The notes under the pieces were generated by a model. The model did no database searches, had not been told where the DNA came from, and worked only from the letters and a program-made list of their open reading frames with translations. A program made the translations under genes and the position numbers. 64,000 nt of DNA from assembly GCF_031454185.1 (NCBI RefSeq), contig NZ_JAVDQI010000001.1:310001-374000 (forward strand). Direction: 5' to 3'. This document shows, piece after piece, positions 56,010 to 64,000 of this stretch (position 1 is the stretch's first letter; each line of letters begins with the position of its first letter). Source of the DNA: Methanococcoides alaskense. Its GTDB lineage: Archaea > Halobacteriota > Methanosarcinia > Methanosarcinales > Methanosarcinaceae.

Positions 56010-57065
56010 ATGGTGAAATTTTCAAAAAACAAAATCTCTTCGAAAGACTGCCAAGTTAAGTCCATAGTTCTACAAGCCCTGTTACCGGCACCATTGAGGT
56101 CACGTGACCTCTTTGATGGTATCTCATATGAAAACTATAACTCATTCAAGGTGAGCTTGAATAAATACTGTAAACAAGGATACATTCAAAAGGAAGGCAG
56201 GAAGCCATACTATTATTCATTAACGGAAAAAGGCAAGCTCCATGCCCATAACCCATACATCTGCCGTGAAAGGTTTGCAAACAAGCTCGATGTTATTGTT
56301 TCCAAATATGGAACTGATATTGGGATGGATGTAGCTGTGAAGTACCTATCAGGTGATGATGATGCCAAACTCCAAATTGAAGAGTATCTAAAATCCATTC
56401 AGGACGATAAGCCTGATGTAGTCGAAACTGTTCAGAAGGTCATTGAGGTGATGCCTGTCCCACAGGAAATTGAACCCATTGATGATGAATATGGTGAAGT
56501 GCGTGTTCATTCTTATGAGGAGCTATTGAAGGGAAATGAGCTTGCCAATTCTAAAATCACTGAATTGAATGCTGAAATCAACCGCTTACGTAATCAATCA
56601 CTTAATATGGGCTTGCAGATGCAAAAGCGGACGATAGCTCCAAAGAAACCAGCAAATGCACCACCAAAGTCCCCTGAAAGAAAAGACCCCTCTGTGGACA
56701 TGATAAAGCGTTTCAATCTTATTAATGACTGGCAAAAGAGGTATTTGAAGAAAATATTTTTTGATAATCTCGGTCATTTCCAGCCGTATATCATTACAGG
56801 TTCATCCAATGTGAAAGAGTTGATGATGATGAAGCTGAAGCGGAATGAGATTGTTATTATGGACAAGCGTTCAGCTTCCAGCATGGTCAACAATCGTTTC
56901 TGTAGAGAGTTGAATGCGAAAGAGATACTGGAGCAAGCCTTCCACTTGGAATGGCAAAGGGATGGCACATATATAGCCTCTGAAGTGCCTGGGGTTAAGG
57001 CATACAGAGTAATGAAAAGGGCTGATTATAGCAAGTGTAGTTCATTGGAAAAGAAAAGGGTTTGA
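56010..57065 (+). CDS. Winged-helix protein with coiled coil, possible replication or regulatory protein
   Basis: The 351-aa protein starts at ATG 56010 behind GAGATGAT. Residues 20-75 form a winged-helix-like domain (LRSRDLFDGISYENYNSFKV, CKQGYIQKEGRKPYYYSLTE). A coiled coil follows at 175-200 (LANSKITELNAEINRLRNQS), and a basic Pro/Lys linker leads to a C-terminal domain of 110 residues (YIITGSSNVKELMMMKLKRN). It is probably a DNA-binding protein of the mobile element. Family not recognised. Confidence 0.65.
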   Translation: MVKFSKNKISSKDCQVKSIVLQALLPAPLRSRDLFDGISYENYNSFKVSLNKYCKQGYIQKEGRKPYYYSLTEKGKLHAHNPYICRERFANKLDVIVSKYGTDIGMDVAVKYLSGDDDAKLQIEEYLKSIQDDKPDVVETVQKVIEVMPVPQEIEPIDDEYGEVRVHSYEELLKGNELANSKITELNAEINRLRNQSLNMGLQMQKRTIAPKKPANAPPKSPERKDPSVDMIKRFNLINDWQKRYLKKIFFDNLGHFQPYIITGSSNVKELMMMKLKRNEIVIMDKRSASSMVNNRFCRELNAKEILEQAFHLEWQRDGTYIASEVPGVKAYRVMKRADYSKCSSLEKKRV

Positions 57066-57439
57066 GGGCACTGCCTTCTCCTTCAGTAGATACAGACGAC
57101 AGTAAGTAGCAGAAGTTCGTGGATGATTGGATGCTTCAAATAGCATCCCTGTCTACAATAGCATCTATCGCATATTCGTCCCATAATTCCACCGTTCATC
57201 CTCTATCTGACGATGTTCCTTCGCTTTTACCAAATAAGATTTGTATGAATCATCGTTGAAAATATCGAGATGGCATCTATGTAGGTTAGTAAGATATCTG
57301 GAATAATGAGGTCTGAAAAGCTCCAAATAGCAGGGAAGTGATAGACAATAGGTGATTGAGAGAAGGTGATAATTACATCACCTTATCTTTAATGGCTAGA
57401 TAGAGGCATTTGCTCATTATGGCGATGACATACCATATT
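57066..57439. other. Intergenic region, one hairpin
   Basis: AAGGTGAT (57363-57370) pairs with ATCACCTT (57377-57384), possibly a terminator for the minus-strand side. A minus-strand open stretch (near 57170-57340) lacks a good start and holds two UAG codons. Confidence 0.35.
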
Positions 57440-57907
57440 TCATTCCATACGCTCCCTATCGTCTTTAAAATGTGCTCGCCTGCGTAAATAGAATGAATAG
57501 GTGGAATCGTCAATGATATCGTTTAGAGATATGGGAGGATTCACGAAATCCTTCATTTTTCCCGCAAGCTTCTCTCGCATTGATACTGCATTTAACAGAT
57601 TGTTTCTATCTTCAATAGTCAACTGAGATTCGAATATTTCATCACATTCCATTGTAGTATATGGTTTGGGAAAGATTTCCTCCATCTTTGATATGATAAA
57701 ACGATAGGGCGGCAATAAAGATTGTTCATGAAAATCTTCCACGTTAATATCATCTGATACCTTGTCGTAATAATAATAGTTGTAAACACCGTCCACCACA
57801 TCATTTTTTAACGTATCCATTTTAGATTCCAGTACTTGCATCTTCCCATTAAACTTTTTAATTTTTTCCAGCCCGTGCTTATGTAAAGCTTCATCATAAT
57901 TCATCAT
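57440..57907 (-). CDS. Unknown 155-aa helical protein of the mobile element
   Basis: It begins MMNYDEALHKHGLEKIKKFN behind GAAAGGTG. It has an N-terminal coiled-coil helix and a central acidic region (VSDDINVEDFHEQSLLPPYR), and ends with Arg-rich RRRAHFKDDRERME. No motif is recognised. Adjacent replication-type genes suggest an element-specific function. Confidence 0.6.
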   Translation of the reverse strand: MMNYDEALHKHGLEKIKKFNGKMQVLESKMDTLKNDVVDGVYNYYYYDKVSDDINVEDFHEQSLLPPYRFIISKMEEIFPKPYTTMECDEIFESQLTIEDRNNLLNAVSMREKLAGKMKDFVNPPISLNDIIDDSTYSFYLRRRAHFKDDRERME

Positions 57908-58619
57908 TTTTTTTCACCTTTCTTAATTTTTAATGCTATTTTTATTTTTAAGTAATCCTCACAAATTTTCGCCAATAGCCCCTTACAAAAGGGATAGTAT
58001 CCAAGAAATTCAAGAGCTAACGCTATCGTTTGTTGGTTACCCATGTAAAAGGAACTATCATGACGATATGCAAATCATATCATATTTAAGTTCACTAAAT
58101 TTCGCCTCATTGCAACCTTTACGTCCCAAGGTTACAAAATCTTCATTCTCATGATAATATATAAGGTACACTATGTTAGTATATGTGGGGTGAGTTTTTC
58201 AGATTTGATAATGATGCTATATCCAGAACTCAACCGCTGACAGAGAATAGCTTTCAGTGGGTCATATTTGATTGTGATTGAAATTTTAGAAGCAAAACTG
58301 AGTATGGTATGTTGTATGGTCTGAAGATGCATGAGTAGCTTCTATGTTCTTTCAACGATAGTTGGAAATAAGATATCTTACGTAGCAGAAGTGTTAGTTA
58401 ATGATGCTGAAGGTCAGGAATTGATGTAAGTGGACGATGGCATCACAACATTACATCGCTCATCCAAGTCTTCAACATCATTCCTGTCCATTCATTTCAT
58501 AAGATTTCGACCTACTACCCCATCCATGAAAATGGATTCACCTCAGTTTTGGCAAAAGTCCATATATTAGTTACATGGGGTTTTCCTCGAACTCAGGTGA
58601 ATGTGCAGCATTCATAAAC
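57908..58619. other. 700-bp region without a convincing gene
   Basis: A plus-strand open frame at 57933-58154 lacks a ribosome-binding site and looks incidental. The rest is AT-rich with several short frames. It may hold the element's origin or decayed sequence. Confidence 0.35.
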
Positions 58620-61532
58620 TCAAAATGCTTCATCATCATATGCTTCCAGTTCTGGATATGGCATATCAATTTCATTTATTGACACTGGACAGACCACCAT
58701 ATCATCAAATTCATCTGTAAATGTCCCATTAATCCAAATTTTGGAATCGCTGGAAAATGGCAGAAGAACTTCAACACCTTTTTGTTTCTTGTTCTTGTTC
58801 CTTTTCATTATTGCAGATGAACGGACAACTTTTCCATCTCCTTCCACATTAAATCCGGCTTTTTTGATGGCTTCTTTTGCAAATTTATCAATGACACTTG
58901 CATCTGTTTCGGTTAACAATATCCAAATTTTGTAGGTATCATTGACCTTTTCAACAAAGGAAGGTATGTCCATTAAAAGGAAAAGACCATGCAATGATGA
59001 CATTTGATTTTCATCAACTTCCAAGCGTACCCACATCATTTTGTTGGATTTTGACAGGGAATGTGCACTAATAGAAGTTTTTCCGTTGAGATGGTTATGA
59101 ATATCATCGCTGGTTACATTTATTCCATCAATGGAACTTCCATTTATGGTGTAATCATAACCTTCTGAAATGAAAAATTCATTCAATATTTCGGCTTTAT
59201 TTAACGACAAAGGACTTTCTTTTTCGATTGCAAATTGATTTTTGAAATTGGAAATCTTTTCTGCAAATGTTGTATCTCCGAAAGTATTCACGTAATTGTT
59301 GAACAGAGAGTCTTTATTTGCAATGTAATTCTCTTTGTAATGAAGAATTTTTAATACGCTCTTCTGATGGTTTTCCTCTTCGATAACATTCGGTTTTGTA
59401 ATGTTATCGGGTTCTGGAATGACATCAATTCTTTTTCCCTTACCAGACTTCGAAGGTTCTGTTACTATTACTTGCTTGTTGACCCCATGTATGGATACAT
59501 TTTTACAGTTATCAGCACGAACTCCAAAAGTCATTACTATTGATGCTTCTTTGCCTTCAGGGTCTTTGGCACGAGACCAAGCTTGCCAAGTGTCGGCATA
59601 GACATGTTCGAAATACAACTGTTTGATAAAATCCGATTGGTTTGCAATCGCCTTATAGAAATGCACAAACAAATCATATGAATCCAGAGGTGAGTATGCT
59701 ATATCTACTGAAATGAATATCCTTTTACTTGAAGAAACTCCCATTAACTCTGAAGAACGATAATAATATACTTTGTCACCTTTTTCTTCATCAAACTCGC
59801 ACCCCATTTTCTTAAGTTCTTTTTCAAGCTGACCTGTTTTTATCTTGTTACCTGCAACTATCATACACTTGGAAATACCAAATGTATCAATTAAAAATTT
59901 AATTTTATTCAACACATACTTGTTTTTACAAGGATTATCGTCAGGTTCAAATTTCTTTCTATCTGGGAAAATATACATATTCTCATTCGTTTTCTTAGGG
60001 TCGCCACCTTCTCCAAATGTAACCAAATTCATTCCATCAAGGTCTTCCCTTTCAGGATGCAAGAGCTTTTCATAGTCATAATATATTGGAGTGGCAGTAG
60101 TTATTAGAACAGTCTTCCTTCGTCTGACCAGCTCTCTAATGAAATTTTCAAAAGCCTCAATTTGATAAATTTTTAAAGCAGATATGGTAATATTATTTTT
60201 CTTGTTAAAGTTGATGAATATGATTTCAGAAGATACAATATCCACAATTTTGTATAATTGAAGGACTTTATCCATATCAAGTCCAATTTTGTTCCATATG
60301 ATGTTTTCAATTTCTCTTAAAATCAAACCTGGTGTATCAGATTTTCTATTAATAGGACGGGGATTTTCAAATGTTTCAGTATAATAATCCTTCTTCGATT
60401 CAATCTTACCTTTTTCTACTTTTTCCCGTACATATTTTTCTTGATTTGACTCGATTACTTTTAATAACTCATTTATTTCGTTTTGAGTTTTTCCAAAATT
60501 TTCTAACATCCCTATAATTTCAGGAAACAATTCTTTATTATTGTCAGATTTCATTATTAAATTATAATCTTCAATGTCAAATTCAGACAAGTTAACTGAA
60601 GATATTTTCCCATTGAAAAAGGAATGGAATTCATCAATTATTACAGTTTGAACATCATTGATAATTTTATAAATTGATTTTCTTATAATTTTTGTTTTCC
60701 TGAAGTCTTTCTTGTTGTCCTCACTCTTTTCATCATCTTCCTCATCCAAATTAATATGGTCATCTCCATCTCCATCATAGACCAGATTTCCAAATTGTGA
60801 AGCCATCATTATAGCTTTGGTATAAGTGATGGTATAGCCGTCACAGGTGGGCTCATCAGGCAAATATTTATTGCTCTCAGTAACTAAGATTTCATTCATT
60901 TCACAAGTAAGGACACTATCACATTCTGAGCATTCTTCAGGCAATAGAATGAATGGAAGCTCTTCATATTTTTCGTCATCTAGCTTCATTTCTTGAACAT
61001 ATTTGCATGCCGAATTCGGATGAACATGTTGTATAAGTGCGTCTTTTGAACAGAACTTTTTTGCATCCTGGACGGTACCTTTAGCAATTTTATTGGTTGG
61101 TGCTATTAAGAGAAATTTTTCTCCATTTTCAATTGAATTCTTCACAAATGATGTTGTACCGCCTGCTCTTGTTGTCTTTTCAACGAAGAATATATTGTGT
61201 TTGTTATCCTCAACAATATTGTATGCATGTACAGAACGTTTGTCAGCTCCATCCTGAAGATACTCTTGTTTATCATCAATTAAATTAGTTTTAAGCGGAA
61301 TATCTTCATCTTCATCTAAAGTTAAAAAAGATGCATTGCTTGTATAACGAGTGCGTTGTCTCACATATTCCTGTTTCCAAGTATCGTCAATGCATATTTC
61401 AATGCGGTTATACTGAATATAATCCTCAACAGCTTTCTTTATTATCTTGTTCTTGTCAGCAGGATTTGCTTTAGCTTTATTGACACCGTTTACCAATGAA
61501 TTTTTCTTTCTTTCTTCAAAAATGGATGACAT
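58620..61532 (-). CDS. Large helicase-like protein with possible primase-like C-terminus
   Basis: The 970-aa protein starts at ATG 61532 behind AGGAG. An atypical P-loop is seen in FVEKTTRAGGTTSFVKN near 115-130, DEAD-type motif II in VIIDEFHSFFNGK near 300, motif III in VLITTATPIYYDYEKLL near 485, and a C-terminal helicase region (DTWQAWSRAKDPEGKEAS) near 665. Four Cys near 175-215 (LLPEECSECDSVLTCEMNE) may bind metal. The last 180 residues (YKIWILLTETDASVID, KGVEVLLPFSSDSKIWING) resemble archaeo-eukaryotic primase-polymerase C-terminal strands, but the catalytic residues are not clear. It is probably the replication protein of an integrated plasmid or virus. Confidence 0.7.
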   Translation of the reverse strand: MSSIFEERKKNSLVNGVNKAKANPADKNKIIKKAVEDYIQYNRIEICIDDTWKQEYVRQRTRYTSNASFLTLDEDEDIPLKTNLIDDKQEYLQDGADKRSVHAYNIVEDNKHNIFFVEKTTRAGGTTSFVKNSIENGEKFLLIAPTNKIAKGTVQDAKKFCSKDALIQHVHPNSACKYVQEMKLDDEKYEELPFILLPEECSECDSVLTCEMNEILVTESNKYLPDEPTCDGYTITYTKAIMMASQFGNLVYDGDGDDHINLDEEDDEKSEDNKKDFRKTKIIRKSIYKIINDVQTVIIDEFHSFFNGKISSVNLSEFDIEDYNLIMKSDNNKELFPEIIGMLENFGKTQNEINELLKVIESNQEKYVREKVEKGKIESKKDYYTETFENPRPINRKSDTPGLILREIENIIWNKIGLDMDKVLQLYKIVDIVSSEIIFINFNKKNNITISALKIYQIEAFENFIRELVRRRKTVLITTATPIYYDYEKLLHPEREDLDGMNLVTFGEGGDPKKTNENMYIFPDRKKFEPDDNPCKNKYVLNKIKFLIDTFGISKCMIVAGNKIKTGQLEKELKKMGCEFDEEKGDKVYYYRSSELMGVSSSKRIFISVDIAYSPLDSYDLFVHFYKAIANQSDFIKQLYFEHVYADTWQAWSRAKDPEGKEASIVMTFGVRADNCKNVSIHGVNKQVIVTEPSKSGKGKRIDVIPEPDNITKPNVIEEENHQKSVLKILHYKENYIANKDSLFNNYVNTFGDTTFAEKISNFKNQFAIEKESPLSLNKAEILNEFFISEGYDYTINGSSIDGINVTSDDIHNHLNGKTSISAHSLSKSNKMMWVRLEVDENQMSSLHGLFLLMDIPSFVEKVNDTYKIWILLTETDASVIDKFAKEAIKKAGFNVEGDGKVVRSSAIMKRNKNKKQKGVEVLLPFSSDSKIWINGTFTDEFDDMVVCPVSINEIDMPYPELEAYDDEAF

Positions 61533-61973
61533 CTAATTCTCCTGATTGCACCAGGAACAAAAGCAGGACTTAGTGACAGAACATGAAAGAATGGTTTATA
61601 TGCTAACCACTTATCAATTATATGGTATATTGTTCTGTCATGGTGGGAAAGGATTCGACAAATTTCCTGCCATTGGCACAATCTTTTATAATTATTTTAG
61701 AACATGCATATGTTCTTGTCAAGCTGTGGCAAATTTTGCTTAATCAGCATTGATATATTTGCTTTGTGGGGGGTCATCGTTTTGAATAATGGACAATATA
61801 AATCTTATAAAGTATTTTTATCCATCAGTCTCAATATTTATTATCTTTATCAATATAAACTTCAATATATATCGAGAGTACATATTAATAAATACATTTA
61901 TACCTTTTGGAAAATGAATGGAGCGATACTGAAAAATGTATACTTGCGTATACTTGGAGAAATGTAAAAAAAA
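61533..61973. other. Control region between helicase and ribbon-helix-helix genes
   Basis: It contains a minus-strand TATA-like ATTATAAAAG near 61685-61695 and the operator-like box at 61937-61956. Plus-strand open frames here lack coding character. Confidence 0.4.
61937..61956. promoter_or_regulatory. Operator-like box, copy 1
   Basis: TGTATACTTGCGTATACTTG, two GTATACTTG half-sites ten bases apart. Identical to 62378-62397. It lies just beyond the stop of the ribbon-helix-helix gene. Confidence 0.55.
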
Positions 61974-62330
61974 TTATTCTCGTATTATATATGTTGTCTT
62001 TTCAGTTATTATTTTTATTTTTTCTGGAATGCATTTGCTAAATTCTGTATTACCCCCTCTTAGAGCATTTGCTTCTTTCAAGTCGACAATGCGCCTATCC
62101 TTTTCAGCTATCTGTGCCGCATGATGCTTGTCCTTTTCAGCTATTTGCAATTCATGATGTTTCTCTTGTGTAGCAAGCTTTTCCATCAGATGTTCCACAT
62201 CTACATTCTTATCACCCCAAAGATATGCTTCAAGAGCAGATATAGTTGCTTGGGTCTTGTTTTCACCACGACTATCTAATTCGTTATGGATATTTTCAGG
62301 GATTTTTACATTTAGTGGCTTACGTTCCAT
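61974..62330 (-). CDS. Ribbon-helix-helix DNA-binding protein with coiled-coil tail
   Basis: The 118-aa protein begins MERKPLNVKIPENIHNELDS and continues to TQATISALEAYLWG, the beta-alpha-alpha pattern of CopG/Arc-type plasmid regulators. A repeated heptad (QIAEKDKHHAAQIAEKDRR) forms a coiled coil, then a short tail. GGTGA precedes the ATG. Identical 20-base boxes lie on each side of the gene, so it probably represses itself and the neighbouring replication gene or acts in partition. Confidence 0.78.
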   Translation of the reverse strand: MERKPLNVKIPENIHNELDSRGENKTQATISALEAYLWGDKNVDVEHLMEKLATQEKHHELQIAEKDKHHAAQIAEKDRRIVDLKEANALRGGNTEFSKCIPEKIKIITEKTTYIIRE

Positions 62331-62377
62331 TTTATTTCACCATAAGTTAAATGCATAGTATGAAATATATACTATTG

Positions 62378-62397
62378 TGTATACTTGCGTATACTTG
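62378..62397. promoter_or_regulatory. Operator-like box, copy 2
   Basis: The same 20-base sequence as at 61937-61956, here 48 bases upstream of the ribbon-helix-helix start, in the right place for autoregulation. Confidence 0.6.
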
Positions 62398-63039
62398 TAG
62401 CACTTAAAAAAGCAGAACTGTAATTAATTTAGATAAAGATACAAGTTTTTATGATAAATAAAACCCATATTCTTCATTGATACAGTTAGTAGGGTTTTGC
62501 ATAGAAATGTTGAATTTGGCAAAAACTTTTAGAGGTCGCAAAACCCTAATACAACTAGGAATTGCTTATATATAATCGTTCTTATTAAAATCAAATTCCT
62601 TCACAACGATGCGTTTTCACGATATTGGAAATATAGATTTAGAGCCATTCTAAGAAGAGTTGTTTTTAAATGAGTATTGATACATATATTAGATTCAAAG
62701 TCGATGGTGAAAGGATATGGGCTGTATGGAGTGTGTGACAGCCCATCTTATGGGCATGAAAGATTGGGTTCACCAATAGTAAGAAAACCGTTATAACCCA
62801 TGTCAGAGCAACTATATTTAGTAACATATTATTAATATTTGCTATGTTTGAAGGGCTTTACCATCCCTATCATTTTCAATCGAATCTCTTACAACCTCGT
62901 TTTAAGAGCTTCTAATTTTCAAATGTGTATATGTATTAATTACAGGAATGAAGGTCATGATGGAAGCGTGTGGCTCATATGAGCAGTCATGTGGTCATAA
63001 ATTGATTCGTAAAAAAAGAGGAAATACGAAAATCAATTT
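62398..63039. other. Intergenic region with a 10-bp inverted repeat
   Basis: AGGGTTTTGC (62491-62500) pairs with GCAAAACCCT (62538-62547), enclosing 37 bases. It may be a small RNA, an origin element or an attachment-associated structure. No gene is recognised in the 640 bases. Confidence 0.45.
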
Positions 63040-64000
63040 TCATTCAAATTCCTTCAACTGCTCCTGCAATGAATTGATTTGTTCAGAATATTTCGTTTTT
63101 ATTTCAGCCATTCTTTCATTGTTGACCTCAATACTTCTATTATTGTTCTCAATATTGAATCTCAATTGAGCTTTATCCATCAGCTTCTTCTCACTGTCAC
63201 TAGGAACGCCCTCACTCAATGATTCCACCAATTCCGCACATTCCTCTTCAAAGTGTTCGTTCTCTCTCTCAGAGTTCTTAATTTGAATATCATATGGTTG
63301 CAGTTCCATCTCCATCTTCAAGTTGAACATGTCAATCTGCCTTTCGATTTGGTTTTTAAGTTCAAATTGTTTGAAACCAGCTTTATTTTGTTTTTGAAGC
63401 TCTTCGTTTTGCCTTTGCATATCCTCATATCTAGTTGAGAGGTCAAGTTCACGGTTCTTATATTTTTCAAGTTCATATTTTGATGTTATAGCTAAAAATG
63501 ACATTGATTTGAGGTATTGAGCCTTACTAACATCATATTTTCTTTCATCATAAAATTCTGACGTACCAACCGAATGACCAATCCAATATTCTTTCCAAAT
63601 ATGGTCACATGGACTATCCAAAAGTGACGATGAGAAGAAACCTCTTAAATTATTTGCTCTAAAAATACCATAATACTTTTTCTCACCTAATTCATTATGT
63701 TTGTTTGAAAGACATGCATGTTTTTCAGCATTCCTGTATGCCTTAGAAAGAGAACCCTCTTTAAATTGTCTAAAATGAACATCAACTATGACTTTCTTTT
63801 CATCATTCATTTTTTTAATGACATGATATTTTTCAGAATAATCGTCTTCGGATTCATTGATGTAATTTAAAAAATCATTACTATCAAGTTGTTTAGCAAA
63901 TAAAATATCATCATCTGAATAGATTTTACGTTTCAAATAATCATTATATTCTTTAGTACCTTTTTCAGCAATCGGTTTATGGTTTCGCCATTCAATATAT
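63040..64000 (-). CDS. Archaeal tyrosine recombinase (integrase), 5' end outside window
   Basis: The minus-strand frame is open to the window edge (320 codons visible), so the TTG at 63936 is not the true start. The C-terminal catalytic part shows ANNLRGFFSSSLLD (box with conserved Arg), YWIGHSVGTSEFYDE (Gly-His and the nucleophile Tyr) and YLKSMSFLAI. This is the usual end of archaeal XerC/D-like integrases. A coiled-coil tail of about 130 residues follows. It probably integrates the neighbouring element into a chromosomal site beyond the window. Confidence 0.75.
   Translation of the reverse strand, partial: YIEWRNHKPIAEKGTKEYNDYLKRKIYSDDDILFAKQLDSNDFLNYINESEDDYSEKYHVIKKMNDEKKVIVDVHFRQFKEGSLSKAYRNAEKHACLSNKHNELGEKKYYGIFRANNLRGFFSSSLLDSPCDHIWKEYWIGHSVGTSEFYDERKYDVSKAQYLKSMSFLAITSKYELEKYKNRELDLSTRYEDMQRQNEELQKQNKAGFKQFELKNQIERQIDMFNLKMEMELQPYDIQIKNSERENEHFEEECAELVESLSEGVPSDSEKKLMDKAQLRFNIENNNRSIEVNNERMAEIKTKYSEQINSLQEQLKEFE

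Noticed and set aside
57140..57350. Minus-strand open stretch containing two UAG codons, considered as another readthrough gene
   Set aside because: There is no start codon with a ribosome-binding site, the two UAGs lie close together, and the sequence after them runs antisense into the winged-helix gene.
61704..61967. 87-aa plus-strand open frame beside the operator box
   Set aside because: Tyr/Ile-rich composition typical of AT-rich noncoding DNA, no ribosome-binding site, and it overlaps the regulatory region.
27421..64000. CRISPR array in the defence island
   Set aside because: The regular 72-bp repeats at 48.3-48.8 kb are coding zinc fingers, and no short palindromic repeats with unique spacers or cas genes are seen.

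Overview
This looks like a methylotrophic methanogen of the Methanosarcinaceae with moderate GC, of the Methanococcoides or Methanolobus kind. That is an inference from gene content; no search was run. The support is a methanogenesis marker protein 2 homologue, a short NifB-like radical SAM protein, a DUF98 chorismate-lyase-like protein and an MptN-like glutamate ligase of the methanopterin pathway, a preQ0/archaeosine operon, archaeal TruD and Pth2, a surface protein with a PEF-CTERM-type tail, and archaeal TATA-like promoters. None of the roughly 55 other intact genes with a visible stop ends in UAG. Two island genes instead contain one in-frame UAG followed by sensible protein. Both facts fit a UAG-decoding, pyrrolysine-using archaeon.

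Positions 1 to about 27.4 kb are mostly chromosomal backbone. A TnpB gene runs off the left edge. Then come a membrane protein and an MscS channel, a dUTPase beside a dCTP-deaminase-fold membrane protein, and a convergent envelope-stress cluster (htpX-pspAB facing pspA-pspAA). Next are a flavodoxin, tRNA-Thr(GGT), a DUF98/DUF5611 pair, a broken PAS histidine kinase, radical SAM and marker genes, and the queC-DUF366-queE-queD operon. The stretch closes with a PKD surface protein, an alanine dehydrogenase-like gene, an mptN-pth2-transglutaminase-truD run, and pyrG.

From about 27.5 to 55.5 kb is an AT-rich accessory and defence island. A 5-kb module (an OLD-type ATPase-TOPRIM protein divergent from a Cys-rich protein and a 662-aa unknown) lies between 56-bp direct repeats that carry two remnants of a YgjP-type metallopeptidase gene. 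Then follow a type I restriction operon (hsdM-hsdS-DUF262/HNH-hsdR), two zinc-finger proteins, a KAP NTPase, a serine recombinase, membrane proteins, a BglII-like nuclease, a seven-finger C2H2 protein, a Kiwa-like pair and an HNH endonuclease with an EVE-like front end.

From about 56 to 64 kb the content looks like an integrated plasmid or virus: a winged-helix protein, a 970-aa helicase with a possible primase-like tail, a ribbon-helix-helix regulator flanked by repeated operator-like boxes, and a tyrosine integrase that runs off the right edge.

The most unusual points are the two UAG readthrough genes, the family of three zinc-ribbon plus C2H2 proteins lying among defence genes, the DUF262/HNH gene coupled inside the hsd operon, and the repeat-bounded OLD module.
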